Shown: positions 46,616 to 59,790, counted from the stretch's first letter. The stretch: DNA of 64,000 nucleotides from Antilocapra americana (GCA_007570785.1 ML662442.1:61542217-61606216); one strand, 5' to 3'. The notes: generated by a model not told the origin, from the sequence alone. Translations and numbers: made by a program.

Positions 46616-49301
46616 CAACACCATCTTCTTGAAATTTCATCAATCAGAGAACCTTAAGACATGCTGACAACTCCTGTTACATAATTTCAAGGTGAATCAC
46701 TAATTAGCATTTGAGAAACACATTGAGTATTAACCTAATATGGATGTTAAGTATGAAGCCAGTTACTCACCTCTGAATTTATTCTGTCTTCTAGTTCCCT
46801 TGGCAGAACTCCTAGACAACTTCTCCAAAATGTTCATAATCTCTTGGACCCCATGTGATCCTCTTGATGTCACTTAAGCATCAATAAAACTTCAGTGTGC
46901 TTTTCTATGCTTTTAGATAAACACTGACGAAACCAACATCTTAGAAACTAAACTGGGTTGGATAGCAACGTTATTCCACACCCCATATGACCAAAATTAG
47001 CCTGAGCTTGTTTTTATTAAAACATTTCTGTACTAAATTTTTTTTTGTCACAGATATATAAATACTGACAATCCAAAGTTCTGAATAACATGTGTCTATG
47101 GTGATACAACCCTGAATGCACTCAATCTCAGAGCTCTGAGTAACATGAAATAATTTATTTCACAATTCTGAAATAATACAATTTTAGTAAATATCCTAGG
47201 CTTTCAATATTTTGCTGGAATGAACAAATTTACAAGATAAATATACAACAGCCTTTAAATTTTTTTTGAAATATTGAAAATGGGACTAGGATACACACTA
47301 CCCCTATTATTTCTTTCCTACACTTAAGAATTCAGAGCATATTAAGTACCATTAACTACTTGAAATGAACATAGCCAAATGTCAAGAATATAAATCTATA
47401 AGGACTAGCTCTCCAGTTACTTAGAATGTTTTATAACTAATATAGTTTATAAGGATTCCAGAATTTATTTCAACAATACAATTTTTAACTCTACATATAG
47501 ATAGTTGTGGACAAAACATACACATAAAATTACTAACTCAAGAGAGAAAAAATATTGAACCATAAGGAAGTCTGTTCTCCCATTTTGTGCCTAGGAATGG
47601 TTATCAGTCTTCCTCCATGAAACTAAACTTCTTTTTCTCCATTTAAAAACAAAACAAACAACAACAACAAAAAACAGGATCTAGCTACTCGCCACTATTT
47701 TGTTTTAATTTTTCAGAGCACAGAGTTTACTCTATAAGAGCCATTAAGCACAGTGAATTATGCTTAAAGTATAATTTTCAATAAATATGGAACATTTTTC
47801 ACATTTAAATAACATTAAATTACTTAATTCATCTAAATAAAGATAATTTTGCCAAATAAATGCCCTGCAAATAACAAATTTTATAGTTTTCAGCTCATTC
47901 CCACCCACTCATACACTATCTTGACATTTTAACACAGTAAGATATAAACCAGATTTTATTAAAATAAATCCATCTCTTATACCTTAGAGCATAGAACATA
48001 ACCTTATGTGCACATAATTTGTAAACTTGAGAATACAGATATAATCAGGTCATTTTAAGTATATACTATTCTGAAAAAGATTTATAAACAGCATTGAAAT
48101 TATACTCAAAGTCATTTACTAAAGGCAACTCCGATTCCTCATTAACCTCTGAGAAGAATTAAGGAAAAGAATGTGCAATTTTTGCTAAAGAATAATGACA
48201 GTCTTGGTTCCTACATATAAAAGATTAAGAACCCTGAATTACCAAGCTTATTGAAATGAATTTTAAATGTTGAATTAAAAATTTAAAGCAGCCAGTATCA
48301 AACGAAATTGCATTTATAAATAGAGATAGAAACCATACTTAATGCTAGAATTGCAGAGAGAAAAATTACAGAGTATAAATATATAAACATACATATATGT
48401 GTGTATAAATATACATAAACATATATATGTGTGCAAATTTTTATTCAAAGAATACCATATAGAGGTATAGACAATAATCTTAATGTACACAGTAAATGTA
48501 CATATACTTTCCCCTCAAACAGAGATGACAGTGTTCTAATGACAGCGTAAATCAGAAAATGAACTATCATGAAATAGGCATCATAAATCAAAGAGAACTA
48601 GTACCAAAAAGAGAAGCCAAAATAAAAAGCAGAAGAATCACTGCAAATCCCATATTAAAAGTCAAATTTGTTTTAGTTAATACAACTATATAAACTTAAA
48701 AGGTAGAAAGATGTAGGCAACCTGCTCTGTGGTATCTTTGTGTCACAGCAATGATGAGCATCAAGCATTCCATCTGCTGCCCACATTTTCCCATCCTACT
48801 TGCAGTTAGAAGATGTAATGTGACTTTTCTGATCAATGAAAAAAGCAGCTGAATGGAGATTTTTCTAGTCACTGTCTTCTCTTATTACTGAGATACAGAA
48901 AGCTCAGTGATCCAAATGGTGTAACTACAAAAATGCAGAGCCTCAATCAGAATGGGTCTCTTGGGTATCCAAGTTACCAATGAACTGTTATAGACATGTA
49001 ATTTGTAAAAACATAATGCAGTCTAGTTCAACAGAAAGACTCTCCAAAATCAAAAAAGATAGTCACAACAATAGACTGTTCTAAACTGCTTGATATAATA
49101 GTAACTGCGTGCATTCCTATCTGCACATCTGGACACCTCCATCAGGTCCCTCCCTATACTGGGGTTCATAAATTCCAGTCTCACTAGAAACAGGCATCAA
49201 CACTGCATCTTCTTTATATGGGGATCGATTTCCTGACCACTCATTTCTATTACTTTTACGACTGATGCTTGGTCAATCATGGTGAAGTAAAAATATTCAC
49301 A
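46616..49301. other. Intronic DNA, repeat-poor
   Basis: About 2.7 kb without any confidently named element. Around 48740-48870 (CCATCCTACTTGCAGTTAGA) may be an old interspersed repeat that I cannot name. TA-rich low-complexity sequence lies at about 48376-48432. Confidence 0.4.
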
Positions 49302-49441
49302 ATACAATTCAAAGTGAAAGTGAAAGTCACTCAGTTGAGTCCAACTCTTTGCAACCCCATGGACTATACAGTCCATGGAATTCTCCAGGCCAGAATACTG
49401 GAGTGGGCAGCCTTTCCCTTCTCCAGGGGATACAATTCAAA
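49302..49441 (-). repeat. Short Bov-A SINE with 12-bp target-site duplications
   Basis: A single monomer-length unit (plus strand GTGAAAGTGAAAGTCACTCA to TTTCCCTTCTCCAGGGG) is bounded by ATACAATTCAAA at 49302-49313 and 49430-49441. Strongly truncated, but with an exact duplication. Confidence 0.94.
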
Positions 49442-51756
49442 CAGTTTCCAGAAAACTTATCAAGGAGGATGTTCCCCTTTGGTAAATCTGGAGAATTTCC
49501 TATGTGTTTTCTTTAGGCTCAGAATTTAAGTTTGTAAATGTTACTTTTCAAAATCCAACACCCTTCCAACAATACCCCCATACTCACACTCATGTTTCAT
49601 TACCTTATCAAATTTGGAGCATTTCAAAAATAGAAGGAAATTATTTACCCATTCCCTCTTCCATTACAAAGATAAGGAAACTAAAGCCCTGAGTAAGTAA
49701 TTAGCAGAGCAAAAACGTAAACATTTTGGTGTTTCTGTAATCTCCAAATTAGATATCTAGCAATTTATGCAATAAACAGACCATATTCAAATTTTATCAT
49801 CACATTATTATATAGTTATAGTAACTCAAGTGTGGAAACTTATTTTGTACTGTTACATAATAAAAGTCTAACAGATTGTGATATAGAGTTACATGGATTT
49901 GTTCAAGGCTTAATTTTCTTAAACATTCTCAATGCTAAGTTTCAGATTTTTATATATTTCTTAGAAGCAAATGGCATTCAAACAATTACATTTTACTTCT
50001 TGTCCTATTACGTGGGGAAAATGATCCATACATAAACTTGCCAGATAGTTACAGAAGTCTGCGTTACTTTTACTGAATTTAATAAATATTGTGCAGTAAA
50101 ATACTGAATGACTATCAAAACATATCATTAGAAACACATAAGAGATTGTCACCTGCATGAAAACGGGTTCAATTTATCCTCATAAACATCTCACAAATCT
50201 TGATAAGCTATTGAAAACATTCGAAAAAGAAACATTCGAAAAAGAAAAGTAGAAGCATTATTAGGCTGTTTAATAGAGTCAATAATGATAATTGACTTCT
50301 TCAAAACAAATTAAACAAACATATAATACTTCCTGAGCAACAATGCCTAGATCATTTACTGTAAAGTATTTGAATAAGAATTAGTTATCTCACTTAATCA
50401 ATTCACCTATGTAAATACAGTTTATATATCTACATTTTCATTTAAATACAGTAATGAATAGTCACATCATTTCTACCACATACTGGCTTTCCTTTTAGGG
50501 TGACCCACAGGCTTATAATGTCTAATATTCTGAATCAATTTTTTAAAAAAACTTTCATTTTCCTGTTGTCTCATATATCCAAGTCCGAGTTTATTAAACG
50601 GTATTGCTGTGATGGAATCAATGACTTCATCTTTTCCTAGTCATGGTGTGATTATAATGAACTATATTTCTGTATTGCTAGTGGCCAATTTGAGAACAGG
50701 TTATTATAAACACACTGTATCTGCATATATCTACATTAAATATATTTCAAAAACGGCAAACAATCTCTAATAAATAATGTGATTCAAACCTATCTCCAAT
50801 ATCCTGGAAGTCTTGTAGAACCTAGCACAACAGGCTACAGGAAGTAAACACAGACGTGAATAAAATCTTGTAGGCATCATAGGCATAATTCAAGCTCTGA
50901 GTATAATCCACAAGCTCAATTTTCTTTTTTCTAATAATCGTGTCTAACTCTCCACAGCCTAAAGCAATCAAAGGTACTCAGCTTAAAAGTCATTTCTGAG
51001 TTAAAAGTTTAAGGGTCTAATGTGCTACTTGAGGCTTTATTTCACTTGAATAGAAGTAGAGATGAAAGGAAAATTTAGGTATTATTTATCTAAGAACAAA
51101 TTTATTGGTAAAGTGAAAATATTTTTAGAGGATTAAAATTTAGATGATAAAGTTCTTCCAAAGTCTTAAACTGACCTGAAGTGGAAAAGGCTTTTATTCT
51201 AGTCAGTGACCATTCACACTCACGTGTACAAGCCCTTCAGTGGTACTTAACCACTAGTGTGCTGTGCCTACTTCATCTACTACGAGCGCTTTGGCACTCT
51301 GGGACTGTGATTACGTGTTTGTTAAATAACCTGTCAATATCAGTCTTTTAGAACAGAGAGAACAGGCCTCTTTCCTAGCTCCAAGGCTGGGTATTCTCCA
51401 AGACAATAGTTCTGTATGTTCAAGTTAAATCAAGAACAGGGAAAACCTGATAAGATCAGTTTAAAGCCTAATCAGGTTTTGGTATCCAAATTTCAAGCTA
51501 TCCGTAAGTACTCTAAAAGAAACTAGCAGCAGTGTTATAGCTATGATACCTGTCATCATGTCTCAAACCACAGAAAGTAGTGTTTTCCAAGTTTCTGAAT
51601 CTTTTTGCCAAACATTACGGAAGAACTAAGCCAGGAGATTTCCTCTATGTTCAAATCAGTCACAAGACTGAGTTATTTGAGTAGTAGACAGATAAGCCCT
51701 TCCACACAGTACACCTGATGAACTGGCTCTTTACCATTAGAAAAACTTGTCAGTAC
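49442..51756. other. Intronic DNA, no confident element
   Basis: About 2.3 kb of AT-rich sequence. A weak reversed MIR trace (AAAGATAAGGAAACTAAAGC) lies near 49668. A 15-bp-period repeat of ACATTCGAAAAAGA occurs at 50217-50245. No recognisable coding. Confidence 0.4.
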
Positions 51757-51986
51757 AGAAGTCAAAGACCCACTTTCCTCCTGGCTCAGATGGTATAGAG
51801 TCTGCCTGCAATGAAGGAGACCCAGGTTCAATCCCTGGGTCAGGAAGAACCTCTGGAGAAGAAAATGGCAACCCACTCCAGTTTTCTTGCCTGGAAAATC
51901 CCATGGACAGAGGAGCCTGGTGGGCTGCAGTCCATGGGATAACAGAGTTGGACATGACTGAGCAATTAACACACATAGAGGTCAAA
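51757..51986 (+). repeat. Bov-tA SINE
   Basis: CTCCTGGCTCAGATGGTATA, CTGCCTGCAATGAAGGAGAC, GGTTCAATCCCTGGGTCAGG, CTTGCCTGGAAAATCCCATG and ending GGACATGACTGAGCAATTAA. AGAAGTCAAA at 51757-51766 and AGAGGTCAAA at 51977-51986 are the target duplication with one mismatch. Confidence 0.95.
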
Positions 51987-52064
51987 CAAAGAAGCCTCAG
52001 GTAAGCACAGAAAGGAAATGAACCCTAGATGCTTCTGTGTAGTTTATGACTCTGACCAGTTCTT

Positions 52065-52281
52065 TGTGTGTGTGACTGAAGTTGCTTCAGTTATGTCTGA
52101 CTCTTTCTGACCCCATGGATCACAGCCTGCCAGGCTCTTCTCTCCATGGGATTCGCTAGGCATGAATACTGGAGTGGGTTTCCATGCCCCTCTTCAGGAT
52201 ATCTTCCCCACCCAGAAACTGAACATGTGTCTCTTGCATTTCTTGCATTGGCAGGCAGGTCATTTACCACTAGCACCACCT
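52065..52281 (-). repeat. Bov-tA SINE
   Basis: Plus strand TGCTTCAGTTATGTCTGACT, CAGCCTGCCAGGCTCTTCTC, GAATACTGGAGTGGGTTTCC and TTACCACTAGCACCACCTCA. Reverse unit, less than 100 bp from the oppositely oriented copy before it. Confidence 0.93.
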
Positions 52282-52583
52282 CATTAGCTGGTAAATTACA
52301 GATGTTGGGGCACTTTTTTGGAAAAGTCTGTAAAAATGAAAGCTTGAATCACTTGAGCAAAAACACTGTAGCTATCCAAAGCAGTCCTAAGTAATCCAAC
52401 AGATTTAGTTAAAACACACAAACCTCAAACCAAAGGATTTACACAAATTATGTCTCACTCCTCTGCTGCTGTGGTATATTGAAGTTCTTATAATGGTCCT
52501 ATTTCTTGATTTCAAGTATTAAATAAAAATTGCTGCTCCTTTCCATAATAATGCAAATATTTCTGTTCACTAACCAACCATGC

Positions 52584-52785
52584 GGGCTTCCCTGGTGGCT
52601 CGGTGTTAAAGAATCCACCTGCCAATGCAGGAGACATGAGTTCAATCCCTGCATCAGGAAGATCCCCTGGAGAAGGAAATGGCAACCCATTCCCATATTC
52701 TTGTCTGGAGAATTCCATTGACAGAGGACCCTGATGGGTTGCAAAAGAGTCAGACATGACTTAGCAACTAAAACAACAACAACAA
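52584..52785 (+). repeat. Bov-tA SINE with (CAA)n tail
   Basis: GGGCTTCCCTGGTGGCTCGG, AAGAATCCACCTGCCAATGC, AGATCCCCTGGAGAAGGAAA, GACATGACTTAGCAACTAAA then ACAACAACAACAAGC. Close to consensus. Confidence 0.95.
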
Positions 52786-52829
52786 GCATCTGTATATATA
52801 CATCAAGTACCAGACTAAGGGGTTTGCGT

Positions 52830-52990
52830 AATCAAACCTGCACAAGATCCCTACAAAGTGGATATCATCTTATCAACCTGATGACTGAGTAAATAAAGCC
52901 CTAAAGAAATAAAAGGTAACTTAATAATAGGAGATAGAGTTGAGAAATCAAGCAAGTCTTTCCAACCCCATAGCTTGTGTGTCCATAGTG
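52830..52990 (-). repeat. Possible MIR SINE
   Basis: Plus strand ACAAAGTGGATATCATCTTA and GACTGAGTAAATAAAGCCCT, then AGGTAACTTAATAATAGG loosely match the reversed MIR core. Weak. Confidence 0.45.
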
Positions 52991-53402
52991 CCTCGCAGCT
53001 TTACAGCAATAATAATACACAATGACGATATGGAGGCAGCTCATGTGTGTACTTAAATTATATCAAATCAATTTCAAGAACCAGAAAAGAGAGTGAATTA
53101 GAATCACCATAATCTAAAAGCAGTTTGTCTGCTTTTAGATTCAATGAACATGTGTGAGAGACAGCAAGCATGGACCTGCTGTTCCCTTCATACCTTGTCA
53201 TTTCTTTCCTCCAGCTCACAGTATCAGCTTCTTTAGATGCAGAAGATGCCTCCAGCGTCAGATGATACCTGTCTTCACGGAAGCAGACTTCTAACTCCAA
53301 GCCAACTATTCATCTGATGCTCAACTGTTCAACATTAGTGATGTCAGGGATGGGTTCACGGTGAATAGGAGCTGTGTGGTACCTACTAAATGGGAGTACC
53401 AG
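52991..53402. other. Intronic DNA, no recognised element
   Basis: About 410 bp. The 80-codon minus frame at 53058-53300 has no recognised domain. Confidence 0.45.
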
Positions 53403-53528
53403 GACTTCCCTGGATGTCCAGCTGTGGAACAAGTGTGGAAGACTCCACACCTCCAGCGCAGGGGTGAGGGTTCAATCCCTGGTTAGTAAACTAAGACCCT
53501 ACATGTCCTGGTGTGGCCATAAAAAAAG
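53403..53528 (+). repeat. CHR-type SINE (short copy)
   Basis: GACTTCCCTGGATGTCCAGC, GACTCCACACCTCCAGCGCA, GGTTCAATCCCTGGTTAGTA, AACTAAGACCCTACATGTCC and an A-run match the tRNA-derived CHR SINE of cetartiodactyls, which differs from Bov-tA after the B box. Confidence 0.8.
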
Positions 53529-53577
53529 AGAGTACCTTGGTGGTTGTTATGTGGCATCTTCCTCAGGATCCAAACTC

Positions 53578-53668
53578 CATAGGAGCAAAATAGTTTGCTA
53601 TCTTGTTCCCTTTTCTAATCCCATGTCTGATACGCAGCAGGCCCTAAATAAATATTTGTTGATGTGAT
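53578..53668 (+). repeat. L2/MIR 3'-end remnant
   Basis: CATAGGAGCAAAATAGTTTG, CTAATCCCATGTCTGATACG and CAGCAGGCCCTAAATAAATA then TTTGTTGATG resemble the L2 terminal sequence. Confidence 0.55.
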
Positions 53669-55617
53669 GTATGGTTAAATCAAATGCAATTCTACTGTAT
53701 GTGGTAGTCTTCTTGCTGTTTTTCCAGCATTGCCAATAAGCAATACCGAATTATCCAGGGCCCTTCTATCATTGATTCTATCCAGTTTGACAACATTAAG
53801 TTGAAGAAAGATTACCAGTATATCACAGGATTCTAGAATTTTAGAGCTCTGTAACACACTCACGAGAACATCCACTTGGGCCCAAACCAGTTAACTTCTC
53901 AAAGCCAAATCCTGGTGACTTCAGAGATCCTCTTAGTGTATCCAACACTCTCTTCCCTGAGATATATTGCAACACTTCTAAAAACACCAACATTCTTGTC
54001 ATATCCCTAAAGTTTAATTTAATTCATCTCAGGTGGAACAAGCACAGGTATTTTTCTAAGCTTCCTCAGAGTCTAAGTAGGCAAGTTTGATTACCACTGC
54101 CCTTTGCTGAATCTCCGAGTCATATTGACAGAGGCCCATATTAAAACAAATGATAATAGTAAGTATGGCAATAAAGAGAGTCTCCCCTTCTAGTTTGTTT
54201 CATATATAAATCAGACCTGTAACTTGGGCCTCATTAATACTAGAGCTCTACATCAAATACAGCTCTCTTAGAACATAATAACAGCACTAAAATGGAAACC
54301 ATTAACTACTATAAAAAAAATACAAAGTAATGCCCTACTTGAGAGTTTGAGAGAACCTTTGGGAAAAAAAAAAGATTCTCACTTTAATGAGTTACAATGT
54401 AAGTTCAATTTTATAAAGCAATTAAAATGAAGTGAACCCAGCAACTAATTTTTAAGATTTTACTCTCTAATGTGCATCTATAGCCTTCCCCATTTACACA
54501 ATCAAAAATAATGCAAAATGCTCAGATGTCATCTCATTCTAGAATTGTTGCATTTATTTTATAAGTCATTGGCATATAAACCTACAAATGTCAGGAAATT
54601 GTAAAATCAATTTCACTGAAATTCAGACATGGAAAAGGAAGGGTGTTGGGGATAAGCAGGGAAATAGGAAGCAGAGACTGAAGGAGAGAACTGCTGAATT
54701 TAGACTGACAGCAGAGAAAATAAATTGAAGTGGGATCTCGAATGAAAAGAAAGAGGCAGGGCCATGATCCACACTAACTCTAATTAAACCAACAAAACAA
54801 AATCAATTAGTGTTAGAGCAATTCCAATAGAGGGAGAGAGGTACCTTAACAATTAATTCCTGCTAAAAAAAATTAAAACAAAAATGCAGGCAAATCTGTG
54901 ACAAGGCCAATGAGCAAGATCCTGTCTGTACCAGTTGCTTCCTCTGACTAGTTGTAGCTTCCTTTGAGTATTGCTAATTTTCCCCCATGAAGCTTTATCT
55001 TTATTTTCAAGTTACTTCCAATTTATTTTTAACACAAACTAAGCGCTACTAACCCAAGATTCCTAGTAACTGGAATGAGGAGCATCTGAGTCAGAAGTCC
55101 TTTTAACTCTTTAGGAACAAACTGAGGTACCAGCCATCCCTATTATAGCCTAACTTTAAGTAGCTCTATGCTCTTCACCAAGCAAGTATGGCAAATTCTC
55201 TGTGACTAAAATTATCATATCTGTAAAGAAGTTGAGCTAGGTTTCTAAAGCACTCCCTAGTCCAAAGTACTATAAGATTACAGACTACAATAATGCTATT
55301 TAAAATTCAGATACCAGAAAATCTTTCCATTATTCAGAGAATATATAAAAATAAAACTCTTCACTTCTTTCCAAAAGAACAAAATCACCAAACAGCTAAA
55401 CTGCACAGTTGGCTTAATTCACTTTCTTTAAAAGAGCCTTGACTTTGCATGCAATTTAAATTCCACCACCACTTCACAAGTCAAGCTTTAAGATATACAG
55501 GCATTTCACCAAGGAAAAAAGTTATCATGAAACTACATTTATATACTGATTTTTGCCTACTCACTGTCCCACCACTCTTAACTGAAGTTTCACTGACTCA
55601 TTTCCTACTTATATATC
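53669..55617. other. Intronic DNA, no recognised element
   Basis: About 1.95 kb of AT-rich unique sequence. Nothing recognised. Confidence 0.4.
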
Positions 55618-55927
55618 CCTGAAGAGATGATGCTGTTGCTGCTGCTGCTGCTGCTAAGTCCCTTCAGTCGTGTCCGACTCTGTGCGACCCCATAGACGGC
55701 AGCCCACCAGGCTCTCCCATCCCTGGGATTCTCCAGCCAAGAATACTGGAGTGGGTTGCCATTTCCTTCTTCAATGCATGAAAAGCGAAAAGTGAAAGTG
55801 ATGTCTCTCAGCTGTGTCCGCCTCCTAGCTGCCCCATGGACTGCAGCCTACCAGGCTTCTCTGTCCATGGGATTTTCCAGGCAAGAGTACTGGAGTGGGT
55901 TGCCATTGTCCTCTCTGCTGAAGAGAT
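55618..55927 (-). repeat. Bov-A2 SINE with (GCT)n tail and 10-bp target-site duplications
   Basis: A plus-strand GCT run is followed by CAGTCGTGTCCGACTCTGTG to GGTTGCCATTTCCTTCTTCA, linker GCATGAAAAGCGAAAAGTGA and a second unit ending GGTTGCCATTGTCCTCT. CTGAAGAGAT flanks it at 55619-55628 and 55918-55927. Confidence 0.96.
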
Positions 55928-57104
55928 TCAGTTTTCAGAAGTGCAATAATAATGATTTTAGAAAGTAGGATCTTTCCAAAGTACAGTTTAACTTCAAAGA
56001 GCTCTGAAGAGCAAACAAAAAGTTCTGTATGTAAATAAGGTTCAAAGATTGAGCATTCTAAGTAAAACCTCAGTAGAAAGCACAGTATGGATAAACATCT
56101 ATAAGATATTCAAAATACATCAGGCCCTGATCTGATAAGTCTAGATTTAATTTTGCCTTTCACCTTGTAAAATACAATGCTATCGGTGAAAACCATTCTT
56201 TACCCTTAAATTCTTGACATAGAGGTAGATATTTAAAAGAAATTTAGTTGTAGTACACATCCAAATAATTACATTTAGTAGATTAAATTTAATAGAAATT
56301 ACCTTCTTCCAAGCTCAACATATATTTTTTGAGAACTGTACAGATTATGAAAATTTATTAAATTTTTCAAAAAGCTTTAGAAATTTTTACAAATGTTTTA
56401 AAGTCATATCTCTTCTCTCGCATCTCAGTGCACACCTGGTGTGGCCTATGCCACAGAGATATGGGTGTCATGTTTCTGAAATCTGCTCCAGAATTGTGCA
56501 CTTTGTTCCACTGAGGGAAGATAAGTGCTAAACAAAAAGTAGGAAACATGAGGCCCTTTCCTCTAAAGCCAACAGTTTGGTAAACAGACAAACCACTAAA
56601 AGTTAGAAACAACAAAAACCGAGAGTAAACAAAAGCCCACAAGAGACTGAAAACCTGAAGATAAAGCACACTTTAATCATGAAGGAAATAACAGTGAAGG
56701 CAAGTCAAGTTCAGAACTCTTATTCAAATCAAAGATCCCTCCTAACTCACTTGTCTCCCCACTATGCACACACATACACACACTTTATGTCTTAAGGTAT
56801 GTTTATAAAGCTACATCATTCATATTTATGGCCTAAATAAATATTTGCTGATTATTTCCATGTAGAAGATTCAAAATGAGATCTTAGACAAGCTATAATA
56901 ATAAGTAAAAAGTGGAAACAACACCAGGGGCTTAGAATCTACCAGGAAGAACATGTAGTTTGGCCTCTTGTACGTAACAGATGCAAAATAAATATCTTTG
57001 TAAATAAACATTAAAAAAAAAAAAACAAGCATCAATGGTAACAGTTTGAGCTCATATTGCTGTACTTGCCTTCCCACCTACAGAGCTTAATGTACTAAAT
57101 TAAC
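55928..57104. other. Intronic DNA, no recognised element
   Basis: About 1.2 kb. Open frames at 56367-56669 and 56871-57077 (minus) carry no recognised domain. Confidence 0.45.
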
Positions 57105-57265
57105 ATCATAATCCAACAGGGCAACCCTGTTATTGATGTGGCTGGAAAGTATTATTCATTCTTTACCCAAATGAGGAAACTGTTTTGGAAAGTTAAATTA
57201 GTTGCTCACAGCTACAGAATTAACAGTAAAGTGGGGGATAGAATTCACAGTTCCCTAAGCTATTG
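57105..57265 (-). repeat. MIR SINE
   Basis: Plus strand TTTACCCAAATGAGGAAACT, GTTGCTCACAGCTACAGAAT and GTGGGGGATAGAATTCACAG follow the reversed MIR core (cagatgaggaaactgag, gtcacacagctag, ggcagagccgggattcga). Confidence 0.65.
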
Positions 57266-57514
57266 CTCCAGATACTTTTTTTTTCATTTTCTAAATAAAA
57301 TATTTCTCTTTTATAGGTCTTTAGGGGTCTTACACAGTTTTTTCATAGTAATATTATTCATGAAGCAGTGCCTTTTTAACATCAAGATAATTCATCATGT
57401 CAAGTTTGCATTTTTCTACTCTGAAACCTATTTAAATGGACATTATTTATTTTCTGATGAAAATGTCCCACTCAAGAAAACTTAAGTTTTAAATTCAAGA
57501 TTATCACCTGAAAA

Positions 57515-57838
57515 TAAGTCAGGTGAAAAAAGACAAATGAGGTACAATTTCACTCATGTAATACATAAAAAAAAAAAAACCTAATAAACTACAAAATAAA
57601 TGAAGGAACAAAACACATAGATACAAAGAATAGAGTAGTGGTTACCAGAGGGGAAGGTGTGGAGAAGAAGGGGGTGTGAAGTAGGCAAAGGGGATCAACT
57701 GACTGGTAACAAATGAAAACTAAATTTTTGGTAGTGAGCACAATGTAGGGCACATAGAAGTAGAAACACTATGTACATATGAAGCTTACATAATCTTACA
57801 ACTCAATGTTATCTCTACTTTAAAAATAAAAATGAATT
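57515..57838 (+). repeat. L1 LINE 3' UTR fragment
   Basis: CAATTTCACTCATGTAATAC, AAAGAATAGAGTAGTGGTTA, CCAGAGGGGAAGGTGTGGAG, GAAGCTTACATAATCTTACA and TCTACTTTAAAAATAAAAAT follow the usual order of an older L1 tail. Confidence 0.75.
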
Positions 57839-57860
57839 GGCAATAGAAAAAAGGCTGGGT

Positions 57861-58072
57861 GCCTTCCCAGGTGGTGCTAGTAATAAAGAATCTGCCTGCC
57901 AATGCAGGAGACATAAGAGATGTGGGTTCCATCCCTGGGTCAGGAAGATCCCCTGGAGGAGGGCACGGCAACCCACTCCAATATTCTTGCCTGGAGAATC
58001 CCACGGACAAAAGTGTCGGGCAGGCTACAGTCCATAGGGCTGCAAAGAGTCAGACAGGACTGAAACAACTCC
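57861..58072 (+). repeat. Bov-tA SINE
   Basis: GCCTTCCCAGGTGGTGCTAG, AAGAATCTGCCTGCCAATGC, GGAAGATCCCCTGGAGGAGG, CTTGCCTGGAGAATCCCACG and ending GACAGGACTGAAACAACT. It lies just after the L1 tail. Confidence 0.94.
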
Positions 58073-59595
58073 ATATGCAGTAGAAAAATAAATAAAAAAT
58101 CCAATCAGCAGATGGTTTATTAGTTTGCTTATAACATTTCCAAAGCATAAACAATGATCTGCATTAAAAATTAATCTGGTAAAAAATAAAATTTCACCTA
58201 AATATTTCAAATTTCTATATAAAAGTACCACCGAGAAAATCATCATTGTGTAAACCAGTTTCAGACATGTGTTACTATATTTAAAAAATAAAAGAATCCA
58301 TTGACATCATTAAAGTGAACTTTTAACTTACTACTTTAAGGATAAAAAGATTATCTTCATGATTTATTACCAAAAAATCAGTATTAAAGTCTGTACACCT
58401 TGAAAATAATTTTAAGCATTTGGTTCAAGGCAATCACAGCAACACTAAATACTCAGGGCGTTTTCTCAATCTGTTCTTTGTTAGCATGGGCAATAACTGT
58501 ATGATGCCTCATGGCTATTGTTTCAATATAATTGAATTCTTAGAAGATTTCATTTGCCTCAAAACATTTCAAGAGCACAATATGAACAACTCAATTATAA
58601 TCAGACAACTCAGTGAATTGAAACTGAATAAACATAAATACTGGGATTTGTCTATGAATTATACCATGTTCTTCCACACTCTGCCACTCCCACTGACCCC
58701 ACCAATAAAAGACTTAAGAAACACTTGATTTCTCTTTGATTCTTCCCCCTCTCCATTATTATCCTGCCAATTCATTCTATTAGTTAACTCTGTTTAATCA
58801 GTTTGGACTCTCTCTGTACTGTAATGTGGAGTTGGTAAAAATAAACGGCTACTTCTATATCAATCACATAAAATAGCACTCTTATTGCAAAGCATTTCTA
58901 AACCACATTGCATAGCCTCTTAGCACTTGTTAATTTTATATAGTCTCATAAAAATATCTTAATGCAATCTATTTACATTTTGACTACTGTTGTAATATTG
59001 TTATTATTCTTATAGATCTGAATGGTAGCTACTGTAACAACTTGTAACATTTCCAAATCCTCCACAATCTGCCACTGTCCTTTTCATACTCCATCAGCAT
59101 ACCTCCACCCTAGCTCTTCTCTTTGCTAGCCAACCTCCTCCCACCCAAAAACTATGATTATAAAACTTTTAAACTGCCAAATAAGGTTTTCTAGGAATAT
59201 CCCTGCTACCAGGTGCTTACATCATAATAAAGGAATGGACTTCAGAGGCAAGGTACAAGAATACTAGGTAATAAATGGTGATAAACACAAATTAGAAATA
59301 AAGAAGTAAAACAGAGGAAGAGTCTATAGAGAAGATTTTTCAATGCTTTGGATGTGGTGGTTCATACCCATCCACAGCATCATGCAGAAACAAGAGAATT
59401 AAGCAATATTAGGTTTCAATCCATTCCCATACTAAATATATCCAGGAAAGCCAAGGGAAAAATGACAGAGGTACAGTAGGTACACTGCATACATTGTTTA
59501 TTTAATCCTCGAGATGAATTTCCAAAGAGTTAAAGAGTAAGCCAGAGACCTAAAGACAAATAAAAGCTATCTGCAGTTGGTCCTTTTTACTTTTT
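58073..59595. other. Intronic DNA, no recognised element
   Basis: About 1.5 kb of AT-rich sequence. A pyrimidine-rich part at 59040-59155 may be an L2 trace, too weak to call. Nothing else recognised. Confidence 0.4.
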
Positions 59596-59790
59596 ACCCT
59601 CTGGTGGTTCAGAGGGTAAAGTGTCTGCCTGCAATGTGGGAGATCTGGGTTCAATCCCTGGGTTGGGAAGATCTCCTAGAGAAGGAAATGGCAACCCACT
59701 CCAGTATCCTTGCCTGGAAAATCCCATGGACAGAGAAGCCTACAGTCCCTGGGTCACAAAGAGTCAGACACAACTAACCAACTTCACTTT
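59596..59790 (+). repeat. Bov-tA SINE
   Basis: CCTCTGGTGGTTCAGAGGGT, AAAGTGTCTGCCTGCAATGT, GGTTCAATCCCTGGGTTGGG, CTTGCCTGGAAAATCCCATG and GAGTCAGACACAACTAACCA. A few bases of GGAGCCTGG near 59735 are missing. Confidence 0.94.
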
